From: Sphaerimonospora sp050942215
GTDB taxonomy: Bacteria > Actinomycetota > Actinomycetes > Streptosporangiales > Streptosporangiaceae
DNA: 64,000 bases
Reading direction: 5' to 3'
NCBI RefSeq assembly: GCF_050942215.1
Contig: NZ_CP192056.1
Location: 4,154,001-4,218,000, forward strand
The position numbers and the translations under genes are program-made. The notes below the pieces were generated by a model, which was not told the DNA's origin, did no database searches, and saw nothing but the letters and a program-made list of their open reading frames with translations. Below, piece after piece: positions 42,104 through 51,451 of the stretch. The first letter of the stretch is position 1. Every line of letters begins with the position of its first letter.

Positions 42104-44457
42104 AGTTACCCGTCGCCGCCGGGCTGGCCACGGCCGCCGTCACGATCACGCTTTATCCGCTGTTCCAGGGCCAGGCATGGTTCTGGGCCTGTGCGGGGGC
42201 CGTCCTGGTGACGACGGCGACGGGAGTGCTGCTGTCCCGTCTCGCCCCGCGCGGCCGGGCCTCCTCCCCCTGGATGACGTCGCACGTCATGGCGGCCGCG
42301 CTGGCGATCTACCTCACCGCCGCCTTCGCCGGCGACCAGGCGTGGCTGCGGGTGATCCCCACCAAGGACTCGGTGCTGCGGCTGTTCTTCCTGCTCGTCG
42401 AGGGCTTCGACGACATCCAGCGGTACGCCGCCCCGGTGCCGGCCGACCCCGGGGTCAGCCTTCTGACGGCGGGCGGCGTCGGGCTCATCGCGATTTCTGT
42501 GGATCTTCTCGCGGTACGGCTCCGCCGCGCCGCGACGGCCGGACTGCCGATGCTGGCCCTGTTCACCGTGCCGGCGGCGGTGATGACCGACCCGATCGGC
42601 TGGCCCGCGTTCGTGATCGGCGCCTTCGGGTACGTCGGTCTGCTGGTGGCGGACGGCCGGGAACGGCTGAGTCACTGGGGCCGCGCCGTGATCGTACGGC
42701 GTTCGCGGCTCACCCCCGGCGGCGGGATGCCGCCCGACACGGGCCGCCTGGCGCTGTCGGGCAAGCGGATCGGCGTGATGGCCGTCGCACTCGCGATCCT
42801 GGTCCCCGGGCTGCTGCCGACGCTGTCACCCGATCCGCTGTTCGGGTTCGGCGTGGGCAACGGCTCGGGTGCGGGCGGGGGCACCATCGGCGTGCCCGAC
42901 GCCATGGTCAAACTGGGCGGACAGCTCAGACAGCCGGAGAACGAGCCCGTGCTGACCTACACCACCTCCGACGGCCGCTCCCGCTACCTGCGCATCTACT
43001 CGCTGGACAGGTTCGACGGGGCGACCTGGCGGGTCGGCACGCTGCAGGGGCGCAGAGAGGACCGGGTGTCGGCGGGTCCGCTTCCCCCACCCCCGGGGCT
43101 CGATCCCGGCATCGCCACCCGCCGGATGGAGACCCGGATCTCGATCAGCGAGGACATCAGCAGGCTCAACTTCCTGCCCCTGCCGTACCCGCCGGCGCAG
43201 GTCGACGTGGACGGCGACTGGCGGGCCGACCGCTCCTCGCTGCTGGTCTTCTCCACCGAGGACGAGGCGGCGGGCCTGAGCTACCGGGTCGTCGTCGACG
43301 AGCCGGAGCCGACCAACGAGCAGCTCAGGCTGACGCCGGCGGTGGATCCGGACGTCGACAGTCCCTATCTGGAGCTGCCCGCCGCGCTCGATCCGGAGAT
43401 CCACGAACTGGCCCTGGAGGTCACCAGGCGGGCGGCCACGCCGTACGAGAAGGCGGTGAAGCTTCAGGAGTGGTTCACCAGGACCGGCGGCTTCACCTAC
43501 AGCCTGGACGTCGGGGGCGGCGGCCCGGCCGTGCTGACGGACTTCCTGCTGGCGACCCGGATGGGATACTGCGAGCATTTCGCCGGCGCGATGGCCGTGA
43601 TGGCGCGCTCGCTCGGCATCCCCGCCCGGGTCGCGACCGGCTACACGGGCGGCACGAGGACCGGCGATGCGTGGACCGTGCGCACGCACGACTCCCACGC
43701 CTGGCCGGAACTGTACTTCGACGGCGTCGGCTGGCTGCGCTTCGAGCCGACCCCCGGCGGCAGCGGCGGCCAGGGCACCGCCCAGACGCCGCAGTACACG
43801 CTGCCGGTGGCCCCGACGACCGCGCCGACGTCCGGTTCCTCCGGCGACTCCGCTGCGGAGACCGAGGAGACCGATGACGCCGCTGCTCCCGTCCGGCCGG
43901 ACCAGCGCGGGGCCGACCGGGACGTCGACGGCTCCCCCGTGCCGGCGGCGTCCGGGCCTCCGACGGCCGCCAAGGTGGCCGCCGGTCTGGCCGTCGCCCT
44001 GCTGCTGGCGCTGACACCGGCGGGGATCAGGGGAATGGTGCGGCTGCGGCGCCGGCGCGCGCTGGCGGCGGCCGCCGTCGCGCCGGCCCCCGCCGTCGAG
44101 GCCGCCTGGGCCGAGCTGTGCGACACGCTCACCGATCTCGGGCTGGCGCGTGAGCCCGGAGAGAGCCCCCGCGCGCTGGGGAAACGGCTGACCGATCGGC
44201 ACGGGCTGGACGGCGAGGAGGCCGAGTCCGTGGTACGGATCGTCACGGCGCAGGAACGGCTGCGTTACGCCCGCACACCCGGGGACGCGATCCCCGGGCA
44301 CGCCGATCTCGCGCGGGTGCGCAGGGGGCTGACCCGCGGAGCCTCGCCGCGGCGACGGCTGGCGGTCGGTCTGGCCCCCATGTCGACGCTGCTGCGCATC
44401 CGGGCGCTCGGCGGGAGGGCACTCGAGGTCTTCGACCTGTCCCTCGCCCGCCGCTAG
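42100..44457 (+). CDS. Transglutaminase-like membrane protein (TgpA type)
   Basis: A 785-residue protein: five to six N-terminal helices, an extracytosolic transglutaminase-like domain (DFLLATRMGYCEHFAGAMAV, C491; THDSHAWPELYF, H533; RFEPTPGG), an acidic disordered linker, then one more helix (AAKVAAGLAVALLLALTPAG) and a cytosolic DUF4129-like tail. Catalysis of amide transfer or hydrolysis at cell wall peptides is likely but unproven. Overlaps DUF58 (ATGA), completing the MoxR-DUF58-TgpA module common in actinobacteria. Confidence 0.92.
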   Translation: MKLPVAAGLATAAVTITLYPLFQGQAWFWACAGAVLVTTATGVLLSRLAPRGRASSPWMTSHVMAAALAIYLTAAFAGDQAWLRVIPTKDSVLRLFFLLVEGFDDIQRYAAPVPADPGVSLLTAGGVGLIAISVDLLAVRLRRAATAGLPMLALFTVPAAVMTDPIGWPAFVIGAFGYVGLLVADGRERLSHWGRAVIVRRSRLTPGGGMPPDTGRLALSGKRIGVMAVALAILVPGLLPTLSPDPLFGFGVGNGSGAGGGTIGVPDAMVKLGGQLRQPENEPVLTYTTSDGRSRYLRIYSLDRFDGATWRVGTLQGRREDRVSAGPLPPPPGLDPGIATRRMETRISISEDISRLNFLPLPYPPAQVDVDGDWRADRSSLLVFSTEDEAAGLSYRVVVDEPEPTNEQLRLTPAVDPDVDSPYLELPAALDPEIHELALEVTRRAATPYEKAVKLQEWFTRTGGFTYSLDVGGGGPAVLTDFLLATRMGYCEHFAGAMAVMARSLGIPARVATGYTGGTRTGDAWTVRTHDSHAWPELYFDGVGWLRFEPTPGGSGGQGTAQTPQYTLPVAPTTAPTSGSSGDSAAETEETDDAAAPVRPDQRGADRDVDGSPVPAASGPPTAAKVAAGLAVALLLALTPAGIRGMVRLRRRRALAAAAVAPAPAVEAAWAELCDTLTDLGLAREPGESPRALGKRLTDRHGLDGEEAESVVRIVTAQERLRYARTPGDAIPGHADLARVRRGLTRGASPRRRLAVGLAPMSTLLRIRALGGRALEVFDLSLARR

Positions 44458-44530
44458 GGCCAGGTCCGCCGCCCCCGGAGGAGGGGGCGGCGGGCGGGTT
44501 CGTGGTCTCGATCAGGGAAGGGGTGGGGGG

Positions 44531-44914
44531 TCAGTGCTCGTCGCGGCGGCGGCGCCAGCGCTCCTCCATCCGCTCCATGAAGCTCTGCTTGCGGCCGGAC
44601 CTGCGGCCGCGGGGTGGCGCGGCCGAGGGGGAATCTCCGATCCCGTTCATTCGCATCCAGCTCGACAGCCCCCACAGGCAGGCCGCAAGCATCACGACGA
44701 ACCCGGCGGCGCCGAGGGGGATCTGCGCAGCCACGACACCTACCATCAGCATCACCACGCCGAGGGCGAAGCCGATCCAGGCCTTGACTAGGCGGCGCTT
44801 GTAGTGGTTGCGCGGATCTCTGGTTCGGACGCTATTGGCCCACTTCGGGTCCTCGGCGTAGAGGGCCTGCTCGATCTGGTCGAGCAAGCGCTGCTCGTGC
44901 TCAGACAGCGGCAC
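44531..44914 (-). CDS. DUF3040 membrane protein
   Basis: A 127-residue DUF3040 protein: VPLSEHEQRLLDQIEQALYA (family start), basic loop, two hydrophobic helices (KAWIGFALGVVMLMVGVV, LGAAGFVVMLAACLWGL) and an Arg-rich cytosolic C-terminus. Common in actinobacteria, usually near dcw and dinB as here; function unknown. GTG at 44914 fits the family; the longer opening adds eight non-conserved residues. Confidence 0.9.
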   Translation of the reverse strand: MPLSEHEQRLLDQIEQALYAEDPKWANSVRTRDPRNHYKRRLVKAWIGFALGVVMLMVGVVAAQIPLGAAGFVVMLAACLWGLSSWMRMNGIGDSPSAAPPRGRRSGRKQSFMERMEERWRRRRDEH

Positions 44915-45061
44915 GGCGCCTCCCAAGGACGGCCCCATTCAGGGGAAAACGGCTACAGACGACACGGGGTGTCCAGACCTCGCGGTCGGTTATCCCCAGA
45001 ATACGAGCCCGTAGACGTAGGCGAAAGAAAACGTCCAACGCGGGCCAAACCGGAGGCGACG

Positions 45062-46303
45062 TCATGGACCCATTGCATCAAACGAACGACGCACCAGCGA
45101 CGCCGGGCGCACCACATCGGGTCCGAACCGCCGGGCGGCTCGGTCCATCGCCAGCTCGGCCTCCCGCCAGCCCGTCTCCCGCTCGCCCAGACCGAGCTGG
45201 CGGGTCGCCGTGGCCGCCGGGCGGAGGTTCTCCACCCGGACTCCGACCAGCCTGAGGCGCACCCGCTCCAGCCCGGCGGCCTCATAGAGCGCGCAGGCCG
45301 TCTCATAGATCTCCTTCGCCACATCGGTCGTCTCACGCAGCGTACGTGACCGGGTGATCGTGGTGAAGTCGGAACGGCGCAACTTCACGCTGACCGTCCT
45401 GCCGACGTGCCCGCCCGCACGCAGCCGCGCCGCGACCCGCTCGGACAGCCGCAGCAGCTCCCGCCTGATCGTCTCCGGGTCGTCGACGTCGTGCGGGAAG
45501 GTCTGCTCGCCGCCGATGCTCTTGTCGGGGGCGTCGGCCACCACCGGGCGGTCGTCCCGGCCCCAGGCCAGCTCCGCCAGGTGTGCCCCGACGGCCCCGA
45601 ACTCGCGCCGGAGGGTGGCGACGGGCACCCGGGCCAGGTCGCCCACGGTCCTGATGCCGAGCCGTACCAGGGCCTGCTCTGTGCGCTCGCCCACGCCCCA
45701 CAGCTCCCCGACGGGCAGCGGGTGGAGGAACTCCACGACCCGGTCGGCAGGAACGACCAGCAGCCCGTCCGGCTTGCACGCCCGGGAGGCGAGCTTGGCC
45801 ACGAACTTGCTGCTCGCCACGCCCACGGAGCAGGTGATGCCGTGGCGCCGTTCCACCTGCTCGCGGATCATCCCGGCGATGACGGCGGGCGAACCGAGCC
45901 TGCGGCGGGCCCCGCCGACGTCGAGGAACGCCTCGTCGGACGCGATCGGCTCCACCAGCGGCGTGATGGTCTTGAAGATCTCCATGACGCCCCGGGAGAC
46001 CTCGGCGTACCTTCCATGGCGGGGCGGGACGATCGTCGCCGCCGGGCACAGCCGGCGGGCCCGCGTCATCGGCATCGCCGAGTGGACGCCTAAGCGCCGG
46101 GCCTCGTAGGTGGCGCTCAGCACCACACCGCGCCCGCCCGGCGACCCCACGATGACCGGGGTGCCCTTCAGCTCGGGCAGATCGAGCAGTTCCACGCTTG
46201 CGTAGAAGGCGTCCATGTCCACGTGCAGGATCGGGCAGCCGTCGTCGCCGACCGGGCGACGGGTCTCGCCGCCGCCACCGCTCCTGACATGGTTCCGGGA
46301 CAC
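45062..46303 (-). CDS. dinB: DNA polymerase IV
   Basis: A 413-residue Y-family polymerase. Catalytic aspartates are in LHVDMDAFYASVELLD and SDEAFLDVGGA; the fingers carry LSATYEARRLGVHSAMPMTR; thumb HhH region GVGERTEQALVRLGIRTVGD; little finger FTTITRSRTLRETT. It copies damaged DNA with low fidelity in the cytosol. The GTG at 46303 is preferred over 46339, since the additional residues are not conserved. No clear RBS for either. A LexA-type GAAC...GTTC box is not obvious. Confidence 0.92.
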   Translation of the reverse strand: MSRNHVRSGGGGETRRPVGDDGCPILHVDMDAFYASVELLDLPELKGTPVIVGSPGGRGVVLSATYEARRLGVHSAMPMTRARRLCPAATIVPPRHGRYAEVSRGVMEIFKTITPLVEPIASDEAFLDVGGARRRLGSPAVIAGMIREQVERRHGITCSVGVASSKFVAKLASRACKPDGLLVVPADRVVEFLHPLPVGELWGVGERTEQALVRLGIRTVGDLARVPVATLRREFGAVGAHLAELAWGRDDRPVVADAPDKSIGGEQTFPHDVDDPETIRRELLRLSERVAARLRAGGHVGRTVSVKLRRSDFTTITRSRTLRETTDVAKEIYETACALYEAAGLERVRLRLVGVRVENLRPAATATRQLGLGERETGWREAELAMDRAARRFGPDVVRPASLVRRSFDAMGP

Positions 46304-46340
46304 GCCATCGACTCTACCCGAACAACCATTCGAAAGCACG

Positions 46341-47033
46341 TCACCTGTAGGCGATGACGTGGAGCTGGACGGCGATGTCGCGCAGCACCGGGTGACCGGC
46401 CGCCGCCCGCTCCAGCGCGATCAACGCCCCGGGATCGCTCTCGGCGGTCATGCCGGGCACCAGCTCGGAAAAGATCCGCACGCCGTAGACCTCGGTCACG
46501 GTGAACCCCGCGGCCGCGAGCAGCCCGGCCAGCGCCTCCCGGGAGAACCACCGTCCCGACGGCTCGGCCAGCAGCCGCCGGGCCTCCTCGAACTGGCCGG
46601 CCAGCGCGCGGTGCACGGCGGCGGCGACCGAGTTGGCCGCGAGCACGCTGACCGCGCCGCCTTCGCGGAGGATGCCGCGGATGGCGCTCAGCGCCCCAGC
46701 CGGCTCGTCGACGTACTCCAGCACACTGTGACACAGCACCAGGTCGGCGCTGCCGGGCTCCAGCAGGTCGCCGAGGTCCGCCACGTCGCCCTGCAGGCCC
46801 TTGACGCCCACGCCGTTCTCGGCCGCGCGGCGTTCGAGCGCGGCGAGCGAGTCGGGCGTGGGGTCGACCACGGTCACCGCGTGGCCCAGCCGCGCGAGCG
46901 GTACGGCGAAACCGCCGGTGCCGCCCCCGGCGTCGACGATGTCGAGCGTGTCGCGCCCGGCGGCAGCGGACCGCCGGGCGAGGACGGCGCGCAGCGCCTC
47001 CCAGACGACGGTCTGCCGTGTGGCGTCACGCAT
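46341..47033 (-). CDS. SAM-dependent methyltransferase
   Basis: A 230-residue class I methyltransferase. Motif I is LDIVDAGGGTGGFAVPLARL; the acidic ribose ligand is in AVTVVDPTPDSL; LVLCHSVLEYVDEPAGALSA is the post-motif strand. The family resembles the SmtA/UbiE-type enzymes. In actinobacteria this gene often lies next to dinB; a methyl acceptor is unknown. ATG at 47033; 37 bp to dinB. Confidence 0.85.
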   Translation of the reverse strand: MRDATRQTVVWEALRAVLARRSAAAGRDTLDIVDAGGGTGGFAVPLARLGHAVTVVDPTPDSLAALERRAAENGVGVKGLQGDVADLGDLLEPGSADLVLCHSVLEYVDEPAGALSAIRGILREGGAVSVLAANSVAAAVHRALAGQFEEARRLLAEPSGRWFSREALAGLLAAAGFTVTEVYGVRIFSELVPGMTAESDPGALIALERAAAGHPVLRDIAVQLHVIAYR

Positions 47034-47143
47034 GTGCGGCCTCCTACGTTCACAGGCCGCGCTGCCGGGCGCGGCGGCGCTTTCCAGGGCGACGTGCTTC
47101 CAGGCTTCCAGGTCGAGGGGCCTCTTTCCAGTGCGACGGCCGC

Positions 47144-47554
47144 TCAGAGCGACAGGGACGGCTTGAGTTGCTTGAAACGGGCCAGCAGGCCGTTCACGAA
47201 CTGTGGAGACTCGTCGGTCGACAGCTCCCCCGCCAGGTGTACCCACTCGCTGATGACCACGCCCTCGGGAACGTCGTCCGACCAGAGCATCTCGAAGGTT
47301 CCGGCGCGCAGGATGTTCCGGTCGACCGCCGGCATCCGCTCCAGGGTCCACCCCTCCGAGTACGTCGAGATCAGCTCGTCGATGCGCTCCAGGTGCCGGA
47401 CCACACCCTCGACGATCTTCGTCGTGTACTCGTGGACGGGCGGCTCAGAGCGCTCCACCCGTTCGGCCAGCACGCTGAGCGGGCTCTCTCTGCGGGCTTC
47501 GGCCTCGAAGAGGATGTCCAGCGCGCGGCGGCGCGCCTTCCCCCGAGCCGACAC
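47144..47554 (-). CDS. nusB: Transcription antitermination factor NusB
   Basis: A 136-residue all-helical NusB. ARGKARRRALDILFEAEARR is the Arg-rich N-terminal RNA-binding helix; IDELISTYSEGWTLERMPAV, DRNILRAGTFEMLW, GVVISEWVHLAGELS and FVNGLLARF cover the rest. It joins NusE to boxA RNA for rRNA antitermination. GTG/ATG start right after efp with one base between. Confidence 0.95.
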   Translation of the reverse strand: MSARGKARRRALDILFEAEARRESPLSVLAERVERSEPPVHEYTTKIVEGVVRHLERIDELISTYSEGWTLERMPAVDRNILRAGTFEMLWSDDVPEGVVISEWVHLAGELSTDESPQFVNGLLARFKQLKPSLSL

Positions 47555-47555
47555 G

Positions 47556-48116
47556 TCAGGCCCGACCGAGGTATTCGCCGCTGCGGGTGTCGACCTTGAT
47601 CTTCTCGCCGGTCGTGATGAACAGCGGAACCTTGATCTCCGCGCCGGTCTCCAGCGTGGCGGGCTTGGTGCCGCCGGTGGAGCGGTCGCCCTGCAGGCCG
47701 GGGTCGGTGTGCGAGATCGTCAGCTCGACGGCGGCGGGCAGGTCCACGTACAGCGGGTTGCCCTCGTTGAAGGCGACCGTGGCCGTGGTGTTCTCCAGCA
47801 TGTAGTTGGCGGCGTCGCCCACCACCGAGCGCGGCACGTTGACCATGTCGTAGGTCTCGGTGTCCATGAAGACGAAGTCCTCGCCGTCGAGGTACGAGTA
47901 CTGCATCTCGCGCTTGTCGACGTTGGCCACGTCGACCTTGACGCCGGCGTTGAAGGTCCGGTCGAGCACCTTGCCGGTCAGCACGTTCTTGAGCTTGGTG
48001 CGGACGAACGCGCCGCCCTTGCCCGGCTTGACGTGCTGGAACTCGACGACGGCCCACAGCTCTCCGCCGTCGAGCTTGAGCACGAGTCCGTTCTTCAGGT
48101 CGTTCGTCGTCGCCAC
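47556..48116 (-). CDS. efp: Elongation factor P
   Basis: A 186-residue EF-P with three beta-barrel domains. The tip loop is KPGKGGAFVRTK with K33 at the modification site; YLDGEDFVFMDTETYDM is in domain II; GDRSTGGTKPATLETGAEI is the C-domain signature. It relieves ribosome stalling at polyproline, relevant here because FtsI, FtsZ and the 19559 protein carry proline-rich stretches. No poxA/epmAB or earP is seen. Upstream of nusB by one base. Confidence 0.97.
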   Translation of the reverse strand: MATTNDLKNGLVLKLDGGELWAVVEFQHVKPGKGGAFVRTKLKNVLTGKVLDRTFNAGVKVDVANVDKREMQYSYLDGEDFVFMDTETYDMVNVPRSVVGDAANYMLENTTATVAFNEGNPLYVDLPAAVELTISHTDPGLQGDRSTGGTKPATLETGAEIKVPLFITTGEKIKVDTRSGEYLGRA

Positions 48117-48139
48117 GTGGTCTCCCGCATGCGGCTGCC

Positions 48140-49228
48140 CTACAAGATGAGCAGCTCCTTGGTGGTCAGTGTGAGAAGCTCCGGCCCGTCGTCACGCGTG
48201 ACCAGCGTGTCCTCGATGCGCACGCCGCCCCTGCCAGGCAGGTAGACCCCCGGCTCGACGGTGATCGGAACTCGATCCTCTAGTCTACCGGTCCTGTCAG
48301 GGCCCAGGAACGGCTGTTCGTGGATCTCCAGGCCGACACCGTGGCCCAGCCCGTGCTCGAAGTGGTCTCCGTACCCCGCCCGCTCGATCACTCCGCGCGC
48401 CGCCGCGTCCACCTCGTGCGCCGTCGCCCCCGGCCGTACGGCCAGGCACCCGGCCTGCTGGGCCTGCCGTACGAGCTCGTAGAGGTCGCGCTGCCAGGCG
48501 GCCGGGCGGCCGACGGCGACCGTACGGGTCATGTCGGCGTGGTAGCCGCCGTAGCGGGCGCCGAAGTCGATGGTCACCAGGTCGCCGGAGCCGATCGGCC
48601 GGTCCGAGGGCGCGTGGTGCGGGATCGAGCCGTTGGGCCCCGACGCCACGATGGAGTCGAAGGCGGGCTTGTCCGCCCCCAGCTCCGTCATGCGGACCTC
48701 CAGCCACCTGGCGATCTCCCGCTCGGTGACGCCCGGGGCGATGCGCTCGACGACCTGGGAGAACGCCTCATCGGTGATCTCGCACGCCCGGCGCAGCGCG
48801 TCGATCTCCTGCTCGTCCTTGACCGCGCGCACCGCCTCGACCAGGCCGCGGACCGGGACCAGCCGGGCGCCCGGAGCTCCGCCGAGCCGCTCGCTGAGCC
48901 TCTCGTACACGGCCACCGTCATGTGGTCGGCCTCGACGGCGAGGCCGCCGGCCGCGCCCGCGCGGGTGAGCAGCGCGCCTGCCACGTCGCGGTCGACGAT
49001 CACCTCCACATCCCGGCACCGCCGCTGCGCGGTCTCCGCGTACCGGGAGTCGGTGGCGAGCGCGGCCTGTCCGCCGGCGCCGACGAGCACGGCGGCGTTC
49101 GAGCTGGACAGGCCGGTGAGGTAGCGCACGTTGACGGGCCACGTGACGAGTACGGCGGCGACGCCCAGCTCGGGAAGCGCCGCGGCCAGCCGGGCCCGGC
49201 GGGCGGCATGGAGTGAGGCATATGACAC
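48140..49228 (-). CDS. pepQ: M24 Xaa-Pro dipeptidase/aminopeptidase
   Basis: A 362-residue pita-bread metallopeptidase. Metal ligands are in VTIDFGARYGGYHADMTRTV (two Asp), EHGLGHGVGLEIHEQPFLG (His), TVEPGVYLPG (Glu) and VRIEDTLV (Glu). It hydrolyses X-Pro bonds in the cytosol. The gene is adjacent to efp in nearly all actinobacteria. N-terminal creatinase-like domain present; complete. Confidence 0.93.
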   Translation of the reverse strand: MSYASLHAARRARLAAALPELGVAAVLVTWPVNVRYLTGLSSSNAAVLVGAGGQAALATDSRYAETAQRRCRDVEVIVDRDVAGALLTRAGAAGGLAVEADHMTVAVYERLSERLGGAPGARLVPVRGLVEAVRAVKDEQEIDALRRACEITDEAFSQVVERIAPGVTEREIARWLEVRMTELGADKPAFDSIVASGPNGSIPHHAPSDRPIGSGDLVTIDFGARYGGYHADMTRTVAVGRPAAWQRDLYELVRQAQQAGCLAVRPGATAHEVDAAARGVIERAGYGDHFEHGLGHGVGLEIHEQPFLGPDRTGRLEDRVPITVEPGVYLPGRGGVRIEDTLVTRDDGPELLTLTTKELLIL

Positions 49229-49237
49229 GGTTGGACT

Positions 49238-50782
49238 CTACTGCGCGGATTCAGAGCGGGAGCTTCCCGAGCGCAGCACCGCCTCGCGCAGGAAGAGCAC
49301 CGCGACGAGGCCCAGCACGGCGGCCGGGACCCCGACCAGGAACACCGTGCGCATCGCCGAGGCGAAGGCCTGGATCACGACGTCCCGCACGTGGACGGGC
49401 AGGTGCCGGATCGCGTCCGGGGTGCCCAGCGCGAGGCCGGCCGTCCCGCCGGGCGCGTGCGCGAGCATCGCGGCCAACTCGTCCCGCACCCTGTTGGTGA
49501 GGATCGCGCCGAAGGCCGCCACCCCGATCGCGCCGCCGAGACTGCGGAAGAAGGAGATGCCGGAGGTGCTGACCGCCATGTCGCGCCGCTCGACCGCGTT
49601 CTGGGTGGCGAGGATCAGCATCTGCATGCTCAGGCCGAGCCCCACGCCGACGATCGCGGTGTCGACCCCGATCATGAGGAAGGAAGAGCCGATCTCCAGG
49701 CGGGACAGCAGCCACATGCCCACGGTCACCAGCAGCAGGCCGGCCACCGGGAACGCCTTCCACCGGCCGGTCCTGGTCACGATGCGGCCCGAGGTGATCG
49801 ACGCCAGGAACAGGCCGAAAACCATGGGCAGCGTCATGAGCCCGGAGTTCGTCGGGCTGAGGCCCTTGACGATCTGCAGGTACTGCGGAAGGTAGATCAT
49901 CACGCCGAACATGGCGATGCCGATGAGCAGCGACGCCAGGCTGGCCAGGACGAACGTCCGATCGCGGAACAGGCGCGGCGGCAGGATCGGATCGCCTGCC
50001 CTGCGCTCGGCCGGGATCGCCAGGGCGAACAGCACCACGCTGAGCGCGCCCAGGCCGTACGTCCAGGGGGATGCCCATTCGAACTCGTGACCGCCCAGCG
50101 ACAGCAGGAGCATCAGCGTGGTCGCGCCGCCGGTCAGCATCGTCGCGCCCCACCAGTCGATCTTCGCGGCCCGCCGCACGCGCGGCAGCCGCAGCACCCG
50201 CTGGATGACGAAGAACGCCATGAGCGCGAGCGGGACGCAGACGTAGAAGCACCAGCGCCAGCCGAGCCATTCGGTGTCCACGATGAACCCGCCGAGGAGC
50301 GGCCCTGCGACCGTCGAGACGCCGAACACGGCCCCCACGTAGCCCGAGTAGCGCCCCCGCTCACGCGGCTCGACCACGTCTCCCAGGATCACCTGGACGA
50401 GCGCGGACAGACCGCCGGCCCCGATGCCCTGCACCGCCCGGCCCGCGATCAGCATGCCGATGTTCTGCGAAAGCCCGGCCGCCACCGACGAGGCCACGAA
50501 CAGCCCGAGGGCGAGCTGGAACATCAGCTTGCGGCCGAAGATGTCGGAGAGCTTGCCCCACAGCGGCGTCGAGACCGTCATCGTCAGCAGCGTCGAACTG
50601 GCCACCCACGAGTACTGCTCCTGCCCGCCGAGCTCGCCCACGATCGTCGGCAGCGCCGTGCCGATGACGGACGTGGAGATCGACGAGGTCAGGAGGGCCA
50701 GCAGCAGACCGGAGAGGATCTCCATGACCTCGCGATGCGTGTACGACCTCGGCGCCGCTTCCCGCACCATCTCCTGGGTCAC
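49238..50782 (-). CDS. DHA2-type MFS multidrug exporter
   Basis: A 514-residue, 14-helix transporter. ILSGLLLALLTSSISTSVIG start, ALPTIVGELGG, WVASSTLLTMTVSTPLWGKL, SDIFGRKLMF (motif A), RAVQGIGAGGLSALVQVILG (motif C-like) and RGRYSGYVGAVFGVSTVAGP are the EmrB/QacA signatures. Proton-driven drug export at the membrane. GTG 50782 has GGAGAGGAGA upstream. A TetR gene diverges 90 bp away, its probable regulator. Confidence 0.92.
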   Translation of the reverse strand: MTQEMVREAAPRSYTHREVMEILSGLLLALLTSSISTSVIGTALPTIVGELGGQEQYSWVASSTLLTMTVSTPLWGKLSDIFGRKLMFQLALGLFVASSVAAGLSQNIGMLIAGRAVQGIGAGGLSALVQVILGDVVEPRERGRYSGYVGAVFGVSTVAGPLLGGFIVDTEWLGWRWCFYVCVPLALMAFFVIQRVLRLPRVRRAAKIDWWGATMLTGGATTLMLLLSLGGHEFEWASPWTYGLGALSVVLFALAIPAERRAGDPILPPRLFRDRTFVLASLASLLIGIAMFGVMIYLPQYLQIVKGLSPTNSGLMTLPMVFGLFLASITSGRIVTRTGRWKAFPVAGLLLVTVGMWLLSRLEIGSSFLMIGVDTAIVGVGLGLSMQMLILATQNAVERRDMAVSTSGISFFRSLGGAIGVAAFGAILTNRVRDELAAMLAHAPGGTAGLALGTPDAIRHLPVHVRDVVIQAFASAMRTVFLVGVPAAVLGLVAVLFLREAVLRSGSSRSESAQ

Positions 50783-50837
50783 AGGGTCTCCTCTCCCGGG
50801 CATCACCGCCGTTACCAGCCACACCCCTAGTAGACGC

Positions 50838-50865
50838 TTGTTTACCCGCGGAATCACGATAACCT
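50838..50865 (+). promoter_or_regulatory. Promoter of the tetR-like gene
   Basis: TTGTTT (50838-50843) and TAACCT (50860-50865) are spaced 16 bp. Start of transcription would fall at about 50872, one base before the ATG, so the message is nearly leaderless. The same 90-bp gap must hold the MFS promoter and any operator. Confidence 0.5.
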
Positions 50866-50872
50866 ACGACAG

Positions 50873-51451
50873 ATGACAACACGAGATCGGGAGGCCACCG
50901 AAGAGCGGATCCTCTCCGCCGCGCGCGAACTGTTCGCCGAGCACGGCTACGACCATGTGACGATCCGGATGATCGCGGCGGCGGCGGAGGCGAACCCCGC
51001 GCTCGTCAACCGCTACTTCGGATCGAAGGTCGACCTGTTCGCCAAGGTCCTGGCGAGCGGGTATCCGCTGGCGTCGGAGCTCGAGGACGGCCCGGGGGAA
51101 CTGCCCGCACGGCTGGCCGCCCGCCTCGCGCGGCGGCTGAGCGTCGGCGGCCGCGACCCGCTGACGCGGATGATCGACCGGGCCGGGGCGAGCCCGGAGA
51201 TCCGGGCGGTGCTGCGGGCACGGGTCCAGTCCGGCATCGTCGACGTGCTCAAGGCACGGCTGACCGGCCCGGACGTCGAGGAGCGCGCCCTGCTCGCCAC
51301 GATGGTGATCCTCGGCGCCGGCCCCCTGCGCAGGCTCGTCGACCCGGAGGTGGTGGGCGGAGTCGACCCGGATGTGCTGTCCGCCCGGCTGGAGCAGATC
51401 TTCGCCGCCTGCCTGAACGAACCCCCCACCACCCCACCCCCCACGCCGTGA
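50873..51451 (+). CDS. TetR-family regulator, divergent from the MFS pump
   Basis: A 192-residue TetR protein. HTH is ERILSAARELFAEHGYDHVT with IRMIAAAAEANPALVNRYFG. The ligand domain is unremarkable. It should repress the MFS gene until a substrate binds. The last ten codons (PPTTPPPTP then stop) lie in the outer C-rich arm of the inverted-repeat element, and the stop TGA is inside its first GTGATCTTGC copy, so the gene's 3' end was probably made by the repeat. Confidence 0.9.
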   Translation: MTTRDREATEERILSAARELFAEHGYDHVTIRMIAAAAEANPALVNRYFGSKVDLFAKVLASGYPLASELEDGPGELPARLAARLARRLSVGGRDPLTRMIDRAGASPEIRAVLRARVQSGIVDVLKARLTGPDVEERALLATMVILGAGPLRRLVDPEVVGGVDPDVLSARLEQIFAACLNEPPTTPPPTP